Positions 9,645-17,625 of a stretch of 64,000 nt of DNA are shown here, one piece after another. The stretch is from Aureibaculum luteum (GTDB taxonomy: Bacteria > Bacteroidota > Bacteroidia > Flavobacteriales > Flavobacteriaceae), in NCBI RefSeq assembly GCF_003449015.1, contig NZ_QRGD01000003.1, positions 1 through 64,000 of the forward strand, written 5' to 3'. A program made the position numbers and the translations under genes. Within the stretch, counting starts at the first letter, position 1; the number at the start of each line of letters is the position of its first letter. The notes beneath the pieces were generated by a model. The model ran no database searches and had not been told where the DNA came from. It saw nothing but the letters and a program-made list of their open reading frames with translations.

Positions 9645-9924
9645 ACTCCAAATATAAGAAATATAGTTACCAATAATTTTAAATATTTATACTATTTGAT
9701 TGAATTATAATAATGAAGTTTCTTTGTCCCAAAAAATGGTCGTTTTTTGAGACAAAACTAATTAATGATACTTCGGCAAAATAGTAGTCTTATTTTCCGT
9801 CTCTTTTAAGAGTTTCGTTAATTCACGTTTTATGAGACTAAATTAGCAGGAAAAAAAATAAAAGATATCTCTATCAATATATAGATAATAATTAAGCAGA
9901 CTTTGTTTAAATGGTCATAGCTTT

Positions 9925-11136
9925 TTAACTCAACAGTAACTCAGATGCCTCATCTATAACTACGGTATCTAAGTCTTTGAGATAAGCTTGTGTAATGGCT
10001 AAATTTTGATGTCCCATAGATTCACTGATTATATCTGTAGCAACTCCTTTTTGTTTAAGGCAATTGGCAAAACTATGTCTTGCTACATAGCTACTAATAT
10101 TCTTTTTGATATCACATAATTCCGCAAGTTCTTTAAGTTGTTTATTGTAAATCCCTAGTACTTTATGTTTTCTGTTTGCAACTTGAGTTGGTGTGTAATC
10201 TTCTCTGTAAAGCAAAGGGAATACATATTTATTTTCATATCCATATATTTGGTAATAATCTAATATATCTTGAACAGGTGGTAGAATTTTAATTCTAAAA
10301 TTACCTTTAGTTTTACTCCTTATATAATGTATACAATTAGAATGAATATCATTCCACTCTAATTCAACCATATCTTTAAAATTCATACCACGTGTATAAA
10401 AGCTGAATACAAAAAAATTCTTTGCATTAATTAAATGAGAATAACCTTCCAAATCAAGATTGACGATTTCCATTATTTCTTCAAAGCTTAAGGCTCTTTT
10501 AGCTGACTTTCCTTTAAGCTTAGATATCTTATAAGCTCTAAACGGATAATAACTTTCCTTTATTAACCCTCGCTGTATTGCCATATTATATATTGCCCTA
10601 ATGGCTCTCATCTTAACCCCAATGCCTCCATCTGTCCCACCTCTTGATCTTAAAAACACTTCATATTTATTTAAAAATGTTGGGTTAAGCCCTTTAAAAG
10701 ATAGTTTTTTGAATCGATGAAATATTTTTACAGAGGTCATAGCATCATTATTCACTTTCGCATTTCCTATACGGGCTGCTCTAGTTTGTTCTTCAATAAT
10801 TTCATCCCAAAATGCAAATACATCATTCTTTAAAGGATTAAAAGTAATTCTATACTTATTATCAAAATCTAATATTGTATAATCAGGATTATCAATTTCC
10901 AATTCCGTAAGAATTTGCAATGCCCTATCTTTAAATTTCAGTAAAAGTCTATTTTTTTGAATATAATTTTCTTTTCTTTTATTAAAACTGCCTGTTGAGG
11001 ATTTCCATTCGTCAACTGTACTGCTAAAAGGGGTTGTATAAAATTTAGATTCCCTTTCTTTAGTTACACGGAGAAAGATGGGAAATGTTCCATCTGACAA
11101 TTTCTTTTTCCTTAAAACAATCTTAACTGAAGCCAT
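9925..11136 (-). CDS. tyrosine recombinase (island integrase)
   Basis: A 403-residue site-specific integrase of the Bacteroidota type: an N-terminal arm-binding domain (about 1-95), a SAM-like core-binding domain (about 100-200) and a C-terminal catalytic domain. Visible catalytic elements are Arg249 (FYTRG), the box II YVARHS with Arg353, His376 in MGH and the nucleophile Tyr385 in QAYLKDL. The usual His at the start of box II is Tyr/Ser here. The gene starts 157 bp from the tRNA-Asn fragment at 11,294 and points away from it, the normal arrangement for an island integrase beside its attachment site. It is not of the integron IntI type as far as can be judged by eye. Confidence 0.93.
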   Translation of the reverse strand: MASVKIVLRKKKLSDGTFPIFLRVTKERESKFYTTPFSSTVDEWKSSTGSFNKRKENYIQKNRLLLKFKDRALQILTELEIDNPDYTILDFDNKYRITFNPLKNDVFAFWDEIIEEQTRAARIGNAKVNNDAMTSVKIFHRFKKLSFKGLNPTFLNKYEVFLRSRGGTDGGIGVKMRAIRAIYNMAIQRGLIKESYYPFRAYKISKLKGKSAKRALSFEEIMEIVNLDLEGYSHLINAKNFFVFSFYTRGMNFKDMVELEWNDIHSNCIHYIRSKTKGNFRIKILPPVQDILDYYQIYGYENKYVFPLLYREDYTPTQVANRKHKVLGIYNKQLKELAELCDIKKNISSYVARHSFANCLKQKGVATDIISESMGHQNLAITQAYLKDLDTVVIDEASELLLS

Positions 11137-11293
11137 AATTTTGATTTATAAATTACATGGGTACAACATAGGTACAACAAATGAGCTATTAAATGTAAAT
11201 ATTCTGCAACCAAATACAAAATAAAAAAGCGTAAAATACTGAAAATCAGAAGAAAAGAGACTAAATGCAACTATATGAAAAACAAACTTTTAA

Positions 11294-11337
11294 GACTGTT
11301 AATCAGAGGGTCCAAGGTTCGAGTCCTTGAGGGGGAG
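11294..11337 (+). other. tRNA-Asn 3' fragment, island attachment site
   Basis: The sequence runs from an anticodon loop CTGTTAA (anticodon GTT, Asn) through TCAGAGGGTC, a perfect T-arm (CAAGG-TTCGAGT-CCTTG, 11313-11329) and the acceptor strand AGGGGGA plus discriminator G at 11337. The 5' half of the tRNA is absent: bases before 11294 do not pair with the anticodon stem. A strong terminator follows at 11346. This is the pattern left when an element integrates in a tRNA 3' end, so the fragment marks the chromosome-side end of an island extending left beyond position 1. Confidence 0.85.
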
Positions 11338-11345
11338 CAGAAATT

Positions 11346-11380
11346 AAAATCCAACTTATTTAGTTAAGTTGGATTTTCTG
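11346..11380 (+). terminator. terminator after the tRNA fragment
   Basis: A 12-bp perfect stem AAAATCCAACTT / AAGTTGGATTTT with an 8-nt loop (11358-11365), then a T-rich run. It lies 9 bp after the tRNA end and is presumably the native terminator of the tRNA-Asn gene. That supports the reading that chromosome lies to the right. Confidence 0.85.
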
Positions 11381-11666
11381 TTTTTAACAACTACTACGCG
11401 AGTAAAACACTTTACTTATTTTTAATATAATATTCTCATTTTCAAATCAGTAATAACTAAATACTCATAACCTTTTTTTTCAAAACCATATTCTATTTTG
11501 CTTTAGCTTAAAATTTTCACGGTTTAATAAAATTAGAATAGTATTGATATATTGGTCCGTATACAACTTAAAACTAGTTGCAAAAAATTCTTTGTAAAAA
11601 CCTGAAGGAATCTTTTATAATTTATTAATATTGTTCTATTAAATTTTTAATAAAATATAAAATATT
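11381..11666. other. intergenic, nothing recognised
   Basis: About 290 bp of AT-rich DNA between the tRNA terminator and the alkaline phosphatase. It must contain that gene's promoter, but I see no convincing TAnnTTTG element or repeat. Confidence 0.5.
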
Positions 11667-12812
11667 ATGATTCATAGACTAAATAAAAGTATCGCGGTTA
11701 AGTTTATTTCATTTTTGGTTTTGATACTATTTGTTAACGCTTGTAGTTCAAAAAAAATAGTAAGTTCAAATGACATAAAACCAATACAAGAAGACAAACC
11801 AATGAATATTATACTTATGATTGGTGATGGCATGGGGGTATCGCAAGTTTCGAGTAGTTACTTTGCAAAAGAAACGGAACCCAACTTTAGTCGTTTTAAT
11901 ACTATTGGATTAATAAAAACATCTTCAGGTAGCCATTTAATTACTGATTCGGCCGCTGGTGCTACAGCATTTTCTGCAGGCCAAAAAACCTATAATGGTG
12001 CAATAGGTGTAGATATAGATACCCTTTCTGCTGAAAACATTGTAGATTATCTTTCTAATAAAGAATATGCAACGGGTTTAATTGCTACTTCTTCAATAAC
12101 TCATGCAACTCCTGCAAGCTTTTTTGCTCATGTTAAATCTAGAGGCATGGCCGAAGAAATAGCTAGTGAATTACCAAGTTCACAAGTAGATTTTTTTGCT
12201 GCTGGTGGTAAACAATTTTTCTTTAATCGAAAAGATGACACATCACTTTATAATGAATTTGTAACTAATGGATTTACCATTGACACCTTAAGTCTTGAAA
12301 AGAGTCAAGCTCTATCAAAATCTAAAAAATATGGTTTTTTATTGTCAAAGGATGCGATGCCGAGAATGGATCAAGGAAGAGGAGATTTTTTATTAAATGC
12401 AACCGAATTAGCACTTTCTTATCTAAATAAAAATGAAGTAAAAGGTAAAAATGGGTTTTTCCTAATGGTTGAGGGTTCACAAATAGATTGGGGTGGACAC
12501 GCAAATGATTCTGAATATATTAAAAAAGAAGTCTTAGATTTTGACAAAACTATTGGACGTGTTTTAGATTTTGCTGAAGCTGACGGTAATACCCTAGTTA
12601 TTATAACTGCAGATCATGAAACTGGTGGCTATACCCTGGCATCTGATGATGGAGATTATAACAAAATAAAAGGTTCTTTTTCTACGGGAGGGCATTCTGC
12701 TACCTTAATTCCAGTATTTGCATATGGCCCAGGTGAAGCCAATTTTTCTGGAATTTATGAAAATACGGCAATATTTGATAAAATTATCGAAATGGTTAAT
12801 GAACAAAAATAG
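11667..12812 (+). CDS. alkaline phosphatase (PhoA superfamily) lipoprotein
   Basis: Phosphomonoesterase of the PhoA fold, exported to the periplasm or surface. A lipoprotein signal ends at NACSS. Motifs in order are IGDGMG (metal Asp), DSAAGATAFSAG (nucleophile Ser after Asp), HATPASFFAH, EGSQIDWGGHANDS and TADHETGG, followed by the late GGHS. These are the two-zinc and magnesium ligands of the family. The 381-residue length is on the short side for PhoA relatives. It is the first chromosomal gene next to the island attachment site and converges on the SCO gene 8 bp away. No Pho box was recognised. Confidence 0.93.
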   Translation: MIHRLNKSIAVKFISFLVLILFVNACSSKKIVSSNDIKPIQEDKPMNIILMIGDGMGVSQVSSSYFAKETEPNFSRFNTIGLIKTSSGSHLITDSAAGATAFSAGQKTYNGAIGVDIDTLSAENIVDYLSNKEYATGLIATSSITHATPASFFAHVKSRGMAEEIASELPSSQVDFFAAGGKQFFFNRKDDTSLYNEFVTNGFTIDTLSLEKSQALSKSKKYGFLLSKDAMPRMDQGRGDFLLNATELALSYLNKNEVKGKNGFFLMVEGSQIDWGGHANDSEYIKKEVLDFDKTIGRVLDFAEADGNTLVIITADHETGGYTLASDDGDYNKIKGSFSTGGHSATLIPVFAYGPGEANFSGIYENTAIFDKIIEMVNEQK

Positions 12813-12820
12813 TAGCTGAA

Positions 12821-13501
12821 TTAGTTCAAATGACTATTTTCATCTTTTAAAGCTTTTACATCTGTAACTAACTGAGCTAAAGAAGCTCTATTTAGTCCAT
12901 TGTAAATGCCTCTAATATGTTTGTTTTTATCAATTAAAAGAAAATTTTCTGAATGTAAAAAATCATCTATGTTTTTAGGTACTCCTAAATCATTTTCAAC
13001 AAAATATTGATTTCTGCCAAGGTTATAAATAGCTGTTTTGTCACCAGTAACTAAATGCCATTTATTATCTATGACACCATGTTTTTCTGCATATTTTTTT
13101 AGCTCAGCCACAGAATCAATAGTTGGTGTAACTGAATGCGATAAAAATAATATTTCTTTATCTTGCTTAAACTCTTCTTGCAGTTTGACCATATTACTTG
13201 TCATTTTTGGACAAATACCTGGACAACTTGTAAAAAAGAAATCTGCAATGTAAATTTTATTATCAAAAGTTTTTTGTGTAACGGTATCTCCCAATTGATT
13301 GATTAATTCAAAATCGGGTATTTTATGAAATGCTTGCTCTTCATCTGTATTAGGTGTTAACCAGTTCGGTGTAAATGATTCCTCATTATAATAAGGTAAA
13401 TAGTCTACCCTACTCGTTTCAGTTACTTTTATGTTTTCTTTTTTCACCTCGTCTTTACAACCAATCGTGATAACAAGAAAAAAGATCATTAAATATTTCA
13501 T
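12821..13501 (-). CDS. SCO1/SenC copper chaperone-like protein
   Basis: Thioredoxin-fold lipoprotein (MIFFLVITIGC signal). It carries the copper-binding Cys pair in TSCPGICPKM and the distal His in HSENFLLIDK, both hallmarks of SCO proteins that deliver copper to the CuA centre of cytochrome oxidase or act as periplasmic redox sensors. At 226 residues it is normal length. It is the last gene of the minus-strand run YHYH - MORN - SCO, 36 bp after the MORN gene, and so probably under the ECF promoter at 14,969. That context points to copper or redox work tied to the surface regulon. Confidence 0.9.
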   Translation of the reverse strand: MKYLMIFFLVITIGCKDEVKKENIKVTETSRVDYLPYYNEESFTPNWLTPNTDEEQAFHKIPDFELINQLGDTVTQKTFDNKIYIADFFFTSCPGICPKMTSNMVKLQEEFKQDKEILFLSHSVTPTIDSVAELKKYAEKHGVIDNKWHLVTGDKTAIYNLGRNQYFVENDLGVPKNIDDFLHSENFLLIDKNKHIRGIYNGLNRASLAQLVTDVKALKDENSHLN

Positions 13502-13537
13502 GTATGCATATATTATATTGAAGAATCTAACCTTGCA

Positions 13538-14185
13538 TTATTCTTTCTTTTTAGCGTCACCAAAAATGGATTCGCTTCTGGCATCTTTTATGACAACCTC
13601 ATCTTCTAATTGGTAACATAAATTTGCTTTTTTCATTCCAAAAATTCGGCCATTTTTGGCTTCATAATTGACATATATTTTACCGTTTTTAAGCCAAGCT
13701 TGTTGCATTCCCTCTTCCTTCCCATTAGTATAGTGCATTTGCTTTGCCAATTGACCAGAATCATACCAACGCTTTTCGACATCATGCAATTTTCCATTTT
13801 CATAATTTGATTCTGAAGCCAATACCCCATTTTTCCACCAAGCCCTATAACTACCTACCAATTTATTTTTACGGTAATTAGATTCTACCTTTAATTGACC
13901 GCTTGGAAACCAAATTTTAGCAACACCTTCTTTTTTCCCATTCAAAAACCCAACCTTTTGTTCTAAATTTCCATTCGAACCATAGCTTACTAAAAAACCA
14001 TTAAAAAGATTATTATTGTAATACCAATTACCTTCATTACCATTAAGGACCAGTTTATTTTTAGTCACTTCTATGTCTGAAATCGTTTCAACTTCAACTA
14101 GTGAACTGACATTTTCTTCTGAAGTGCTTTTACAACTCAAAATAAATATTGAAAAAAGTACTAAAAATAAACTAGTGCTTTTCAT
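13538..14185 (-). CDS. MORN-repeat lipoprotein
   Basis: Start set at MKSTSLF (cat at 14183-14185). That gives a lipoprotein signal ending in ILSC and leaves one base after the upstream YHYH stop, whereas the longer frame from 14248 would overlap it. The body has about five repeats of the pattern G..EG..K.W...G.L....Y..GKL, matching MORN-like/YwqK-type repeats: GKKEGVAKIWFPSGQLK, KNKLVGSYRAWWKNGVLA and so on. Such proteins are often labelled toxin-antitoxin YwqK, but nothing here supports that role. Likely a surface scaffold co-expressed with the YHYH protein. Confidence 0.82.
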   Translation of the reverse strand: MKSTSLFLVLFSIFILSCKSTSEENVSSLVEVETISDIEVTKNKLVLNGNEGNWYYNNNLFNGFLVSYGSNGNLEQKVGFLNGKKEGVAKIWFPSGQLKVESNYRKNKLVGSYRAWWKNGVLASESNYENGKLHDVEKRWYDSGQLAKQMHYTNGKEEGMQQAWLKNGKIYVNYEAKNGRIFGMKKANLCYQLEDEVVIKDARSESIFGDAKKKE

Positions 14186-14186
14186 A

Positions 14187-14942
14187 TTAATATCCTTGAT
14201 AAGGTCCTGCAAATAAGATATAAGACTCTGTATTTGAATAGATTTCATTTATGATATGATAGTGATATTCCTCCACACCTTCTGAATATTGAGTCGTAGT
14301 GGTATGACCTCCTGAACTATCTAAATCTGTTGGATAGGTACCCGTAGAATTACATTTTCTTCCATAAATAAATACACCATCTAACAAGATACCATTCAGC
14401 TTATCATCGTCATTACTAAATGCTATCGGTTCTAAGTGATAATGATAAACACCTGGTCCAATATGTGCACCCGTCCAATCTAAACTGGCTGCTGCTTGAC
14501 TTAAAGGACCATTTCCTTCTGAATCATTAAAAATTGAAGCTCCACTTACAGCAATTCCAACAGTATTCAATTGCGTTGCAACTGTATTACCTGTTAAATT
14601 GGGAGTAGCATCTACCGTTATGGTAGTAGCATTATTATTACTTGACATTATTGACGGCGTAACTTCTACACCCTCCTCTTCCATATAAAGCGAATTACCT
14701 TCTCCCCAATAAACAGATTTATGATTTGGTAATCCGGTAGTTTCAATGGTAATAGTTGTACCTCCATCAGATAAATAAGCACTAACTGCATCAGTATTAA
14801 ATGCAGCAAATTCAGCCGGTAATTCTGTTAAAGAAATATCTGAAGATTCCCCATTGATATCATCGTCGCTATTACAAGCAATAAAGTTGATAGATACTAT
14901 TAAAATTATAAATGTTATGCTATTCTTAAAAAATCTTCTCAT
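14187..14942 (-). CDS. YHYH-domain lipoprotein
   Basis: A 251-residue lipoprotein (signal ending NFIAC, then NSDDDINGE). The core holds the YHYH signature in GPGVYHYHLEP and a second EEYHYHI near the C-terminus. Other pieces typical of the family are DGVFIYGR and DSSGGHTTT. The biochemical function of YHYH proteins is not established; the His/Tyr clusters suggest metal binding. The gene is preceded by the ECF promoter at 14,969-14,998, 26 bp upstream, and heads the YHYH-MORN-SCO unit. Confidence 0.88.
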   Translation of the reverse strand: MRRFFKNSITFIILIVSINFIACNSDDDINGESSDISLTELPAEFAAFNTDAVSAYLSDGGTTITIETTGLPNHKSVYWGEGNSLYMEEEGVEVTPSIMSSNNNATTITVDATPNLTGNTVATQLNTVGIAVSGASIFNDSEGNGPLSQAAASLDWTGAHIGPGVYHYHLEPIAFSNDDDKLNGILLDGVFIYGRKCNSTGTYPTDLDSSGGHTTTTQYSEGVEEYHYHIINEIYSNTESYILFAGPYQGY

Positions 14943-14968
14943 TTGTTATATTTTAGTATTGTTTTCTT

Positions 14969-14998
14969 TTTAGATGTGTTTTCTTAAATAAACTTGCG
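14969..14998 (-). promoter_or_regulatory. ECF-sigma promoter of YHYH-MORN-SCO unit
   Basis: On the minus strand CGCAAGT, then 15 bp, then CATCTAAA (seen on the plus strand as TTTAGATG-N15-ACTTGCG). The same two boxes with exactly 15 bp between CAAGT and CATCTAAA occur at 16,704, 19,412 and 20,331. The -10 box ends 26 bp before the ATG. Confidence 0.85.
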
Positions 14999-15010
14999 GT
15001 AAGGATAAAA

Positions 15011-16144
15011 TTAATTTTGATTAACTGGTCGTTTTCTATTCCCTGGTCCTTGTTTATCATCTTTGTCAGCACTTTCAAGTTCCTCTTTCGTTATAAAACC
15101 ATCTTTATCAGAATCAACCTGATCAAATTGTTCCAACAATGGTCCTTTAACCTCTTCTTTCGAAAGTTTTTCGTCATTATTTACGTCCATTTGTTTAACT
15201 ATTTGCGTAGCACTTGGACGCTTTCCTTGCCCAACTGGTTGTTGGCCTCTTGGTGGACCTTGATGTTCTTCTTCTGTCATTTCGCCCATTAAACAACGAC
15301 TCACATAAGGAAAATCAGTAGTAACCATGTACATATAATTTCCATTTATTGTAATACCATTACATTCATCTAAATCACCAACACCTTCAACATATTCAAA
15401 ATCGGAAGTATAAGTTCCATCATGCTTATCTGCAACAGAAACATCTATTGAATTCATAGGGTTTGTGTAGGTACAATCTTCACCTTCACGCTCTCCAACT
15501 AACAATTTATAACTTGGCTTATAAGCATTTGTTTTAGAAAAGTAAATAGGAAACCCATCTTTTGCAAAACCAACATGTACCAAATCTTCACCAGTATCAA
15601 AATCTTCGATAACAGATGTTGGGGCACCATGATAATGATAGGCACCAGTAGGTTGAACATGTGCATGGTTAAAGTCAAGACCTAAACTAATTAAATCTTG
15701 AAAAGCCTCAACCCGATAGCTTTCTCCTGTATCACAAACTACCACCTCTGCAGTTCCTGGTTCAAATTTTACGCCATTTAAGGCTATTCCCGGCTCCCTA
15801 ACCCATGTAGGTTCGCCAATATATTTAGGACTTAAAGGAAAAGTATAGGTTTTGTTTTGTGCTGCAATTGTATTTGGATTCCCTTTATTGGGAAACTGAC
15901 CCGTTTTATGATTCGGCAAAGAATTGGTTACCATTTTACGTTCATTAGCGGTTACCGTAACTATAGTTTTTGTACCAAAAATTTCATCTTCTAAATCATA
16001 TGATCCAAAATAATCATTATGAATATGAGGTACCTTTCCAACAGAAACAGTTTCAGTTGTAGCTGAAAATGTGTTTTTCTGAGAACTACAACTTACTATA
16101 ACACCTGCAAGAATAATAGCAACTACACTATAAATTTTTCCCAT
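15011..16144 (-). CDS. YHYH lipoprotein with C-terminal EF-hand pair
   Basis: A 377-residue lipoprotein (signal ending VSCSS). The YHYH domain occupies about residues 30-290, with TGAYHYHGAPTSV and a Cys-containing C-part. A Pro/Gln/Gly linker follows, then two EF-hands, DVNNDEKLSKEEV and DSDKDGFITKEEL, before a KR-rich tail. It thus fuses the putative metal-binding YHYH module with calcium-binding loops. It begins 15 bp after the four-EF-hand protein and shares its ECF promoter at 16,704. A calcium-dependent surface or matrix role is inference. Confidence 0.87.
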   Translation of the reverse strand: MGKIYSVVAIILAGVIVSCSSQKNTFSATTETVSVGKVPHIHNDYFGSYDLEDEIFGTKTIVTVTANERKMVTNSLPNHKTGQFPNKGNPNTIAAQNKTYTFPLSPKYIGEPTWVREPGIALNGVKFEPGTAEVVVCDTGESYRVEAFQDLISLGLDFNHAHVQPTGAYHYHGAPTSVIEDFDTGEDLVHVGFAKDGFPIYFSKTNAYKPSYKLLVGEREGEDCTYTNPMNSIDVSVADKHDGTYTSDFEYVEGVGDLDECNGITINGNYMYMVTTDFPYVSRCLMGEMTEEEHQGPPRGQQPVGQGKRPSATQIVKQMDVNNDEKLSKEEVKGPLLEQFDQVDSDKDGFITKEELESADKDDKQGPGNRKRPVNQN

Positions 16145-16159
16145 TTGTATAATTATGTA

Positions 16160-16678
16160 TTATTGTTTCTTTCTTTTTTTAGACTTCTTTTTATCTGATT
16201 TAGATAAAAAATATTTTAATTCTTCTAAATCAATTTCATTATCGTCATTCGTATCGATTTCTTCAAAATTATTAGTCAGCAAAAGTTTTTCTTTTGCAGC
16301 AATTTCAAGTGCATTTAATTTACCATCAGCGTTATCGTCAACTTCTTTCATTATTCTCACTGCTGATTCCCCTTTAGGTCCATTACCATTTAAAGATGCT
16401 TCTAATTCTGATAAATCAATATATTTATCATCATTAGTATCTATTAAATCAAAATCTTGAGAAATTTTACCTCTTTGATCCTTTGAAGCTTCATCAACAT
16501 CTATCTTATCATCATTATTTGTATCCAATTTTGATAGAATTTGAGATGCATCAGGTTTTCCTCCATTATTCTGCCCACCTCGTTTACCTCTTTGCCCACC
16601 TGGACCTTGAGCAAAAATACTGGCACATAACAGTAAAGTGAAAATGGTGATTGTCATTTTTAAATTATAATTTCTCAT
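16160..16678 (-). CDS. secreted four-EF-hand protein
   Basis: A 172-residue protein with signal peptide (MTITIFTLLLCASIFAQG) followed by a Gly/Arg/Gln linker and four calcium loops: DTNNDDKIDVDEA, DTNDDKYIDLSEL, DDNADGKLNALEI and DTNDDNEIDLEEL. All keep the Dx[DN]xDG-like ligand spacing, though several replace the central Gly. The C-terminus is strongly basic (KKKSKKRKKQ). First gene of a two-gene unit behind the ECF promoter at 16,704. Likely a periplasmic or extracellular calcium binder. Confidence 0.9.
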   Translation of the reverse strand: MRNYNLKMTITIFTLLLCASIFAQGPGGQRGKRGGQNNGGKPDASQILSKLDTNNDDKIDVDEASKDQRGKISQDFDLIDTNDDKYIDLSELEASLNGNGPKGESAVRIMKEVDDNADGKLNALEIAAKEKLLLTNNFEEIDTNDDNEIDLEELKYFLSKSDKKKSKKRKKQ

Positions 16679-16703
16679 CGTTTTATATTCGCTAGTTTAT
16701 TTA

Positions 16704-16733
16704 TTTAGATGTGTTTCATCAAAAATACTTGTG
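16704..16733 (-). promoter_or_regulatory. ECF-sigma promoter of EF-hand/YHYH-EF unit
   Basis: Plus-strand TTTAGATG (16704-16711), 15 bp, ACTTGTG (16727-16733), i.e. CACAAGT-N15-CATCTAAA on the coding strand. The -10 box lies 25 bp before the ATG, matching the other three sites. Confidence 0.85.
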
Positions 16734-16771
16734 CTAAATTACATTTTTCTTCAAATAGGTTAATAGCTCCG

Positions 16772-17521
16772 TTAATTATCTAATTCCCTATTTAAATTAA
16801 TAGCTATGGTTTTTGTTTTATCCATTAAACTTTTAGCGATTGCTAATTGGACTTCTGTTTGCAAAAGTCTATCAATTAAAGTATTCTGAAATTCTCTATT
16901 ATTTAATAATTTATCATAATTAGATTGTTTTGAAAGGGCCTGAATTTTATTGTCTTTAGAATATCGCCCTGAAAGAATTTCAATTAATGATATATGTGCT
17001 TCTATCAGTGGTTGTAAACGATTAATAACAATATTTTGAATTTTTGTTTCCTGATTTTCAAAATTATCTAGTTCACTCGGATAGGCGGCAATTAATTCCT
17101 TCAACAAACCACTTTCAATAAACTCAAATTTGTTTGTGCTATTCACTGAGTTTATGGAAGCATTATGCAACTTTGTTATTTTATAATCGACACTAATAAT
17201 TCCTTCTTTTACGTCATCCGTAAGTTCTTGATATTGCAGCCCCATATAACTCATCGTGTTTTTAATTACTTTGACATTTTCAGTATATCTAGTAATTGAT
17301 GAATCTAAAAGTACTAAGTTTGAATTAAGCTCTTCATTTAAGCTTTCATATATTTTTAATTCTACAATCCTATTATTTTTAATTTCATTGAGATTATTTA
17401 TCTTCCAAGCAATTAATATCCCAATAACAATCAGTAAAATTTCTCCTAATGCATAGACGAAATAACTTTTAATTTTCCCTGAAATCAATAAATTTTTTCT
17501 GATTTTTCTAAATAACCTCAT
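16772..17521 (-). CDS. DUF6090 membrane-anchored protein
   Basis: A 249-residue protein with the DUF6090 N-terminus: a basic FRKIRKNLL segment, then one membrane helix (GEILLIVIGILIAWKINN, about 28-45) followed by a mostly helical periplasmic part. Function unknown. A paralogue with the same N-terminal pattern is at 34,954. No ECF promoter precedes it and a terminator separates it from the CotH gene upstream, so it may be transcribed alone. Confidence 0.8.
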   Translation of the reverse strand: MRLFRKIRKNLLISGKIKSYFVYALGEILLIVIGILIAWKINNLNEIKNNRIVELKIYESLNEELNSNLVLLDSSITRYTENVKVIKNTMSYMGLQYQELTDDVKEGIISVDYKITKLHNASINSVNSTNKFEFIESGLLKELIAAYPSELDNFENQETKIQNIVINRLQPLIEAHISLIEILSGRYSKDNKIQALSKQSNYDKLLNNREFQNTLIDRLLQTEVQLAIAKSLMDKTKTIAINLNRELDN

Positions 17522-17563
17522 CGCTAAAATTTTTTATATCATTTTAATAATATTGTTTTTATA

Positions 17564-17590
17564 AAAAAACTTCGTGATTACTCACGAAGC
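17564..17590 (-). terminator. terminator of EF-hand/CotH operon
   Basis: Stem CTTCGTGA (17570-17577) and TCACGAAG (17582-17589) with loop TTAC. On the minus strand it is followed by seven Ts (plus-strand A run 17563-17569). It ends the transcript carrying the CotH gene. Confidence 0.85.
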
Positions 17591-17625
17591 TTTTAGCAAA
17601 AACTAACTCAAAATGAAATTTTATA

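Larger units (their letters stand above)
8934..9924. other. non-coding end of metal module, hairpin-rich
   Basis: About 1 kb without a credible gene. From left to right it holds three GCGTTGGC octamers (near 9041, 9054 and 9083), the right inverted end of the metal module (9128-9141), a hairpin at 9153-9183 (14-bp arms, loop GAA), and three separate inverted repeats at 9302-9348, 9435-9499 and 9623-9644, listed individually. It lies between the efflux genes and the recombinase stop, so excision or attachment control is possible but not shown. Confidence 0.6.

Noticed and set aside
9925-11136. Recombinase as the integron integrase of the cassette array
   Set aside because: It is 21 kb away, sits at a tRNA attachment site and lacks any visible IntI-specific patch; the array has no attI-like site.
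11294-11337. Functional tRNA gene
   Set aside because: D-arm and 5' acceptor strand are missing and the anticodon stem does not pair, so it is a displaced 3' fragment.
13538-14185. Toxin-antitoxin (YwqK) antitoxin
   Set aside because: A lipoprotein signal and MORN-like repeats point to a surface protein, and there is no toxin-like partner.
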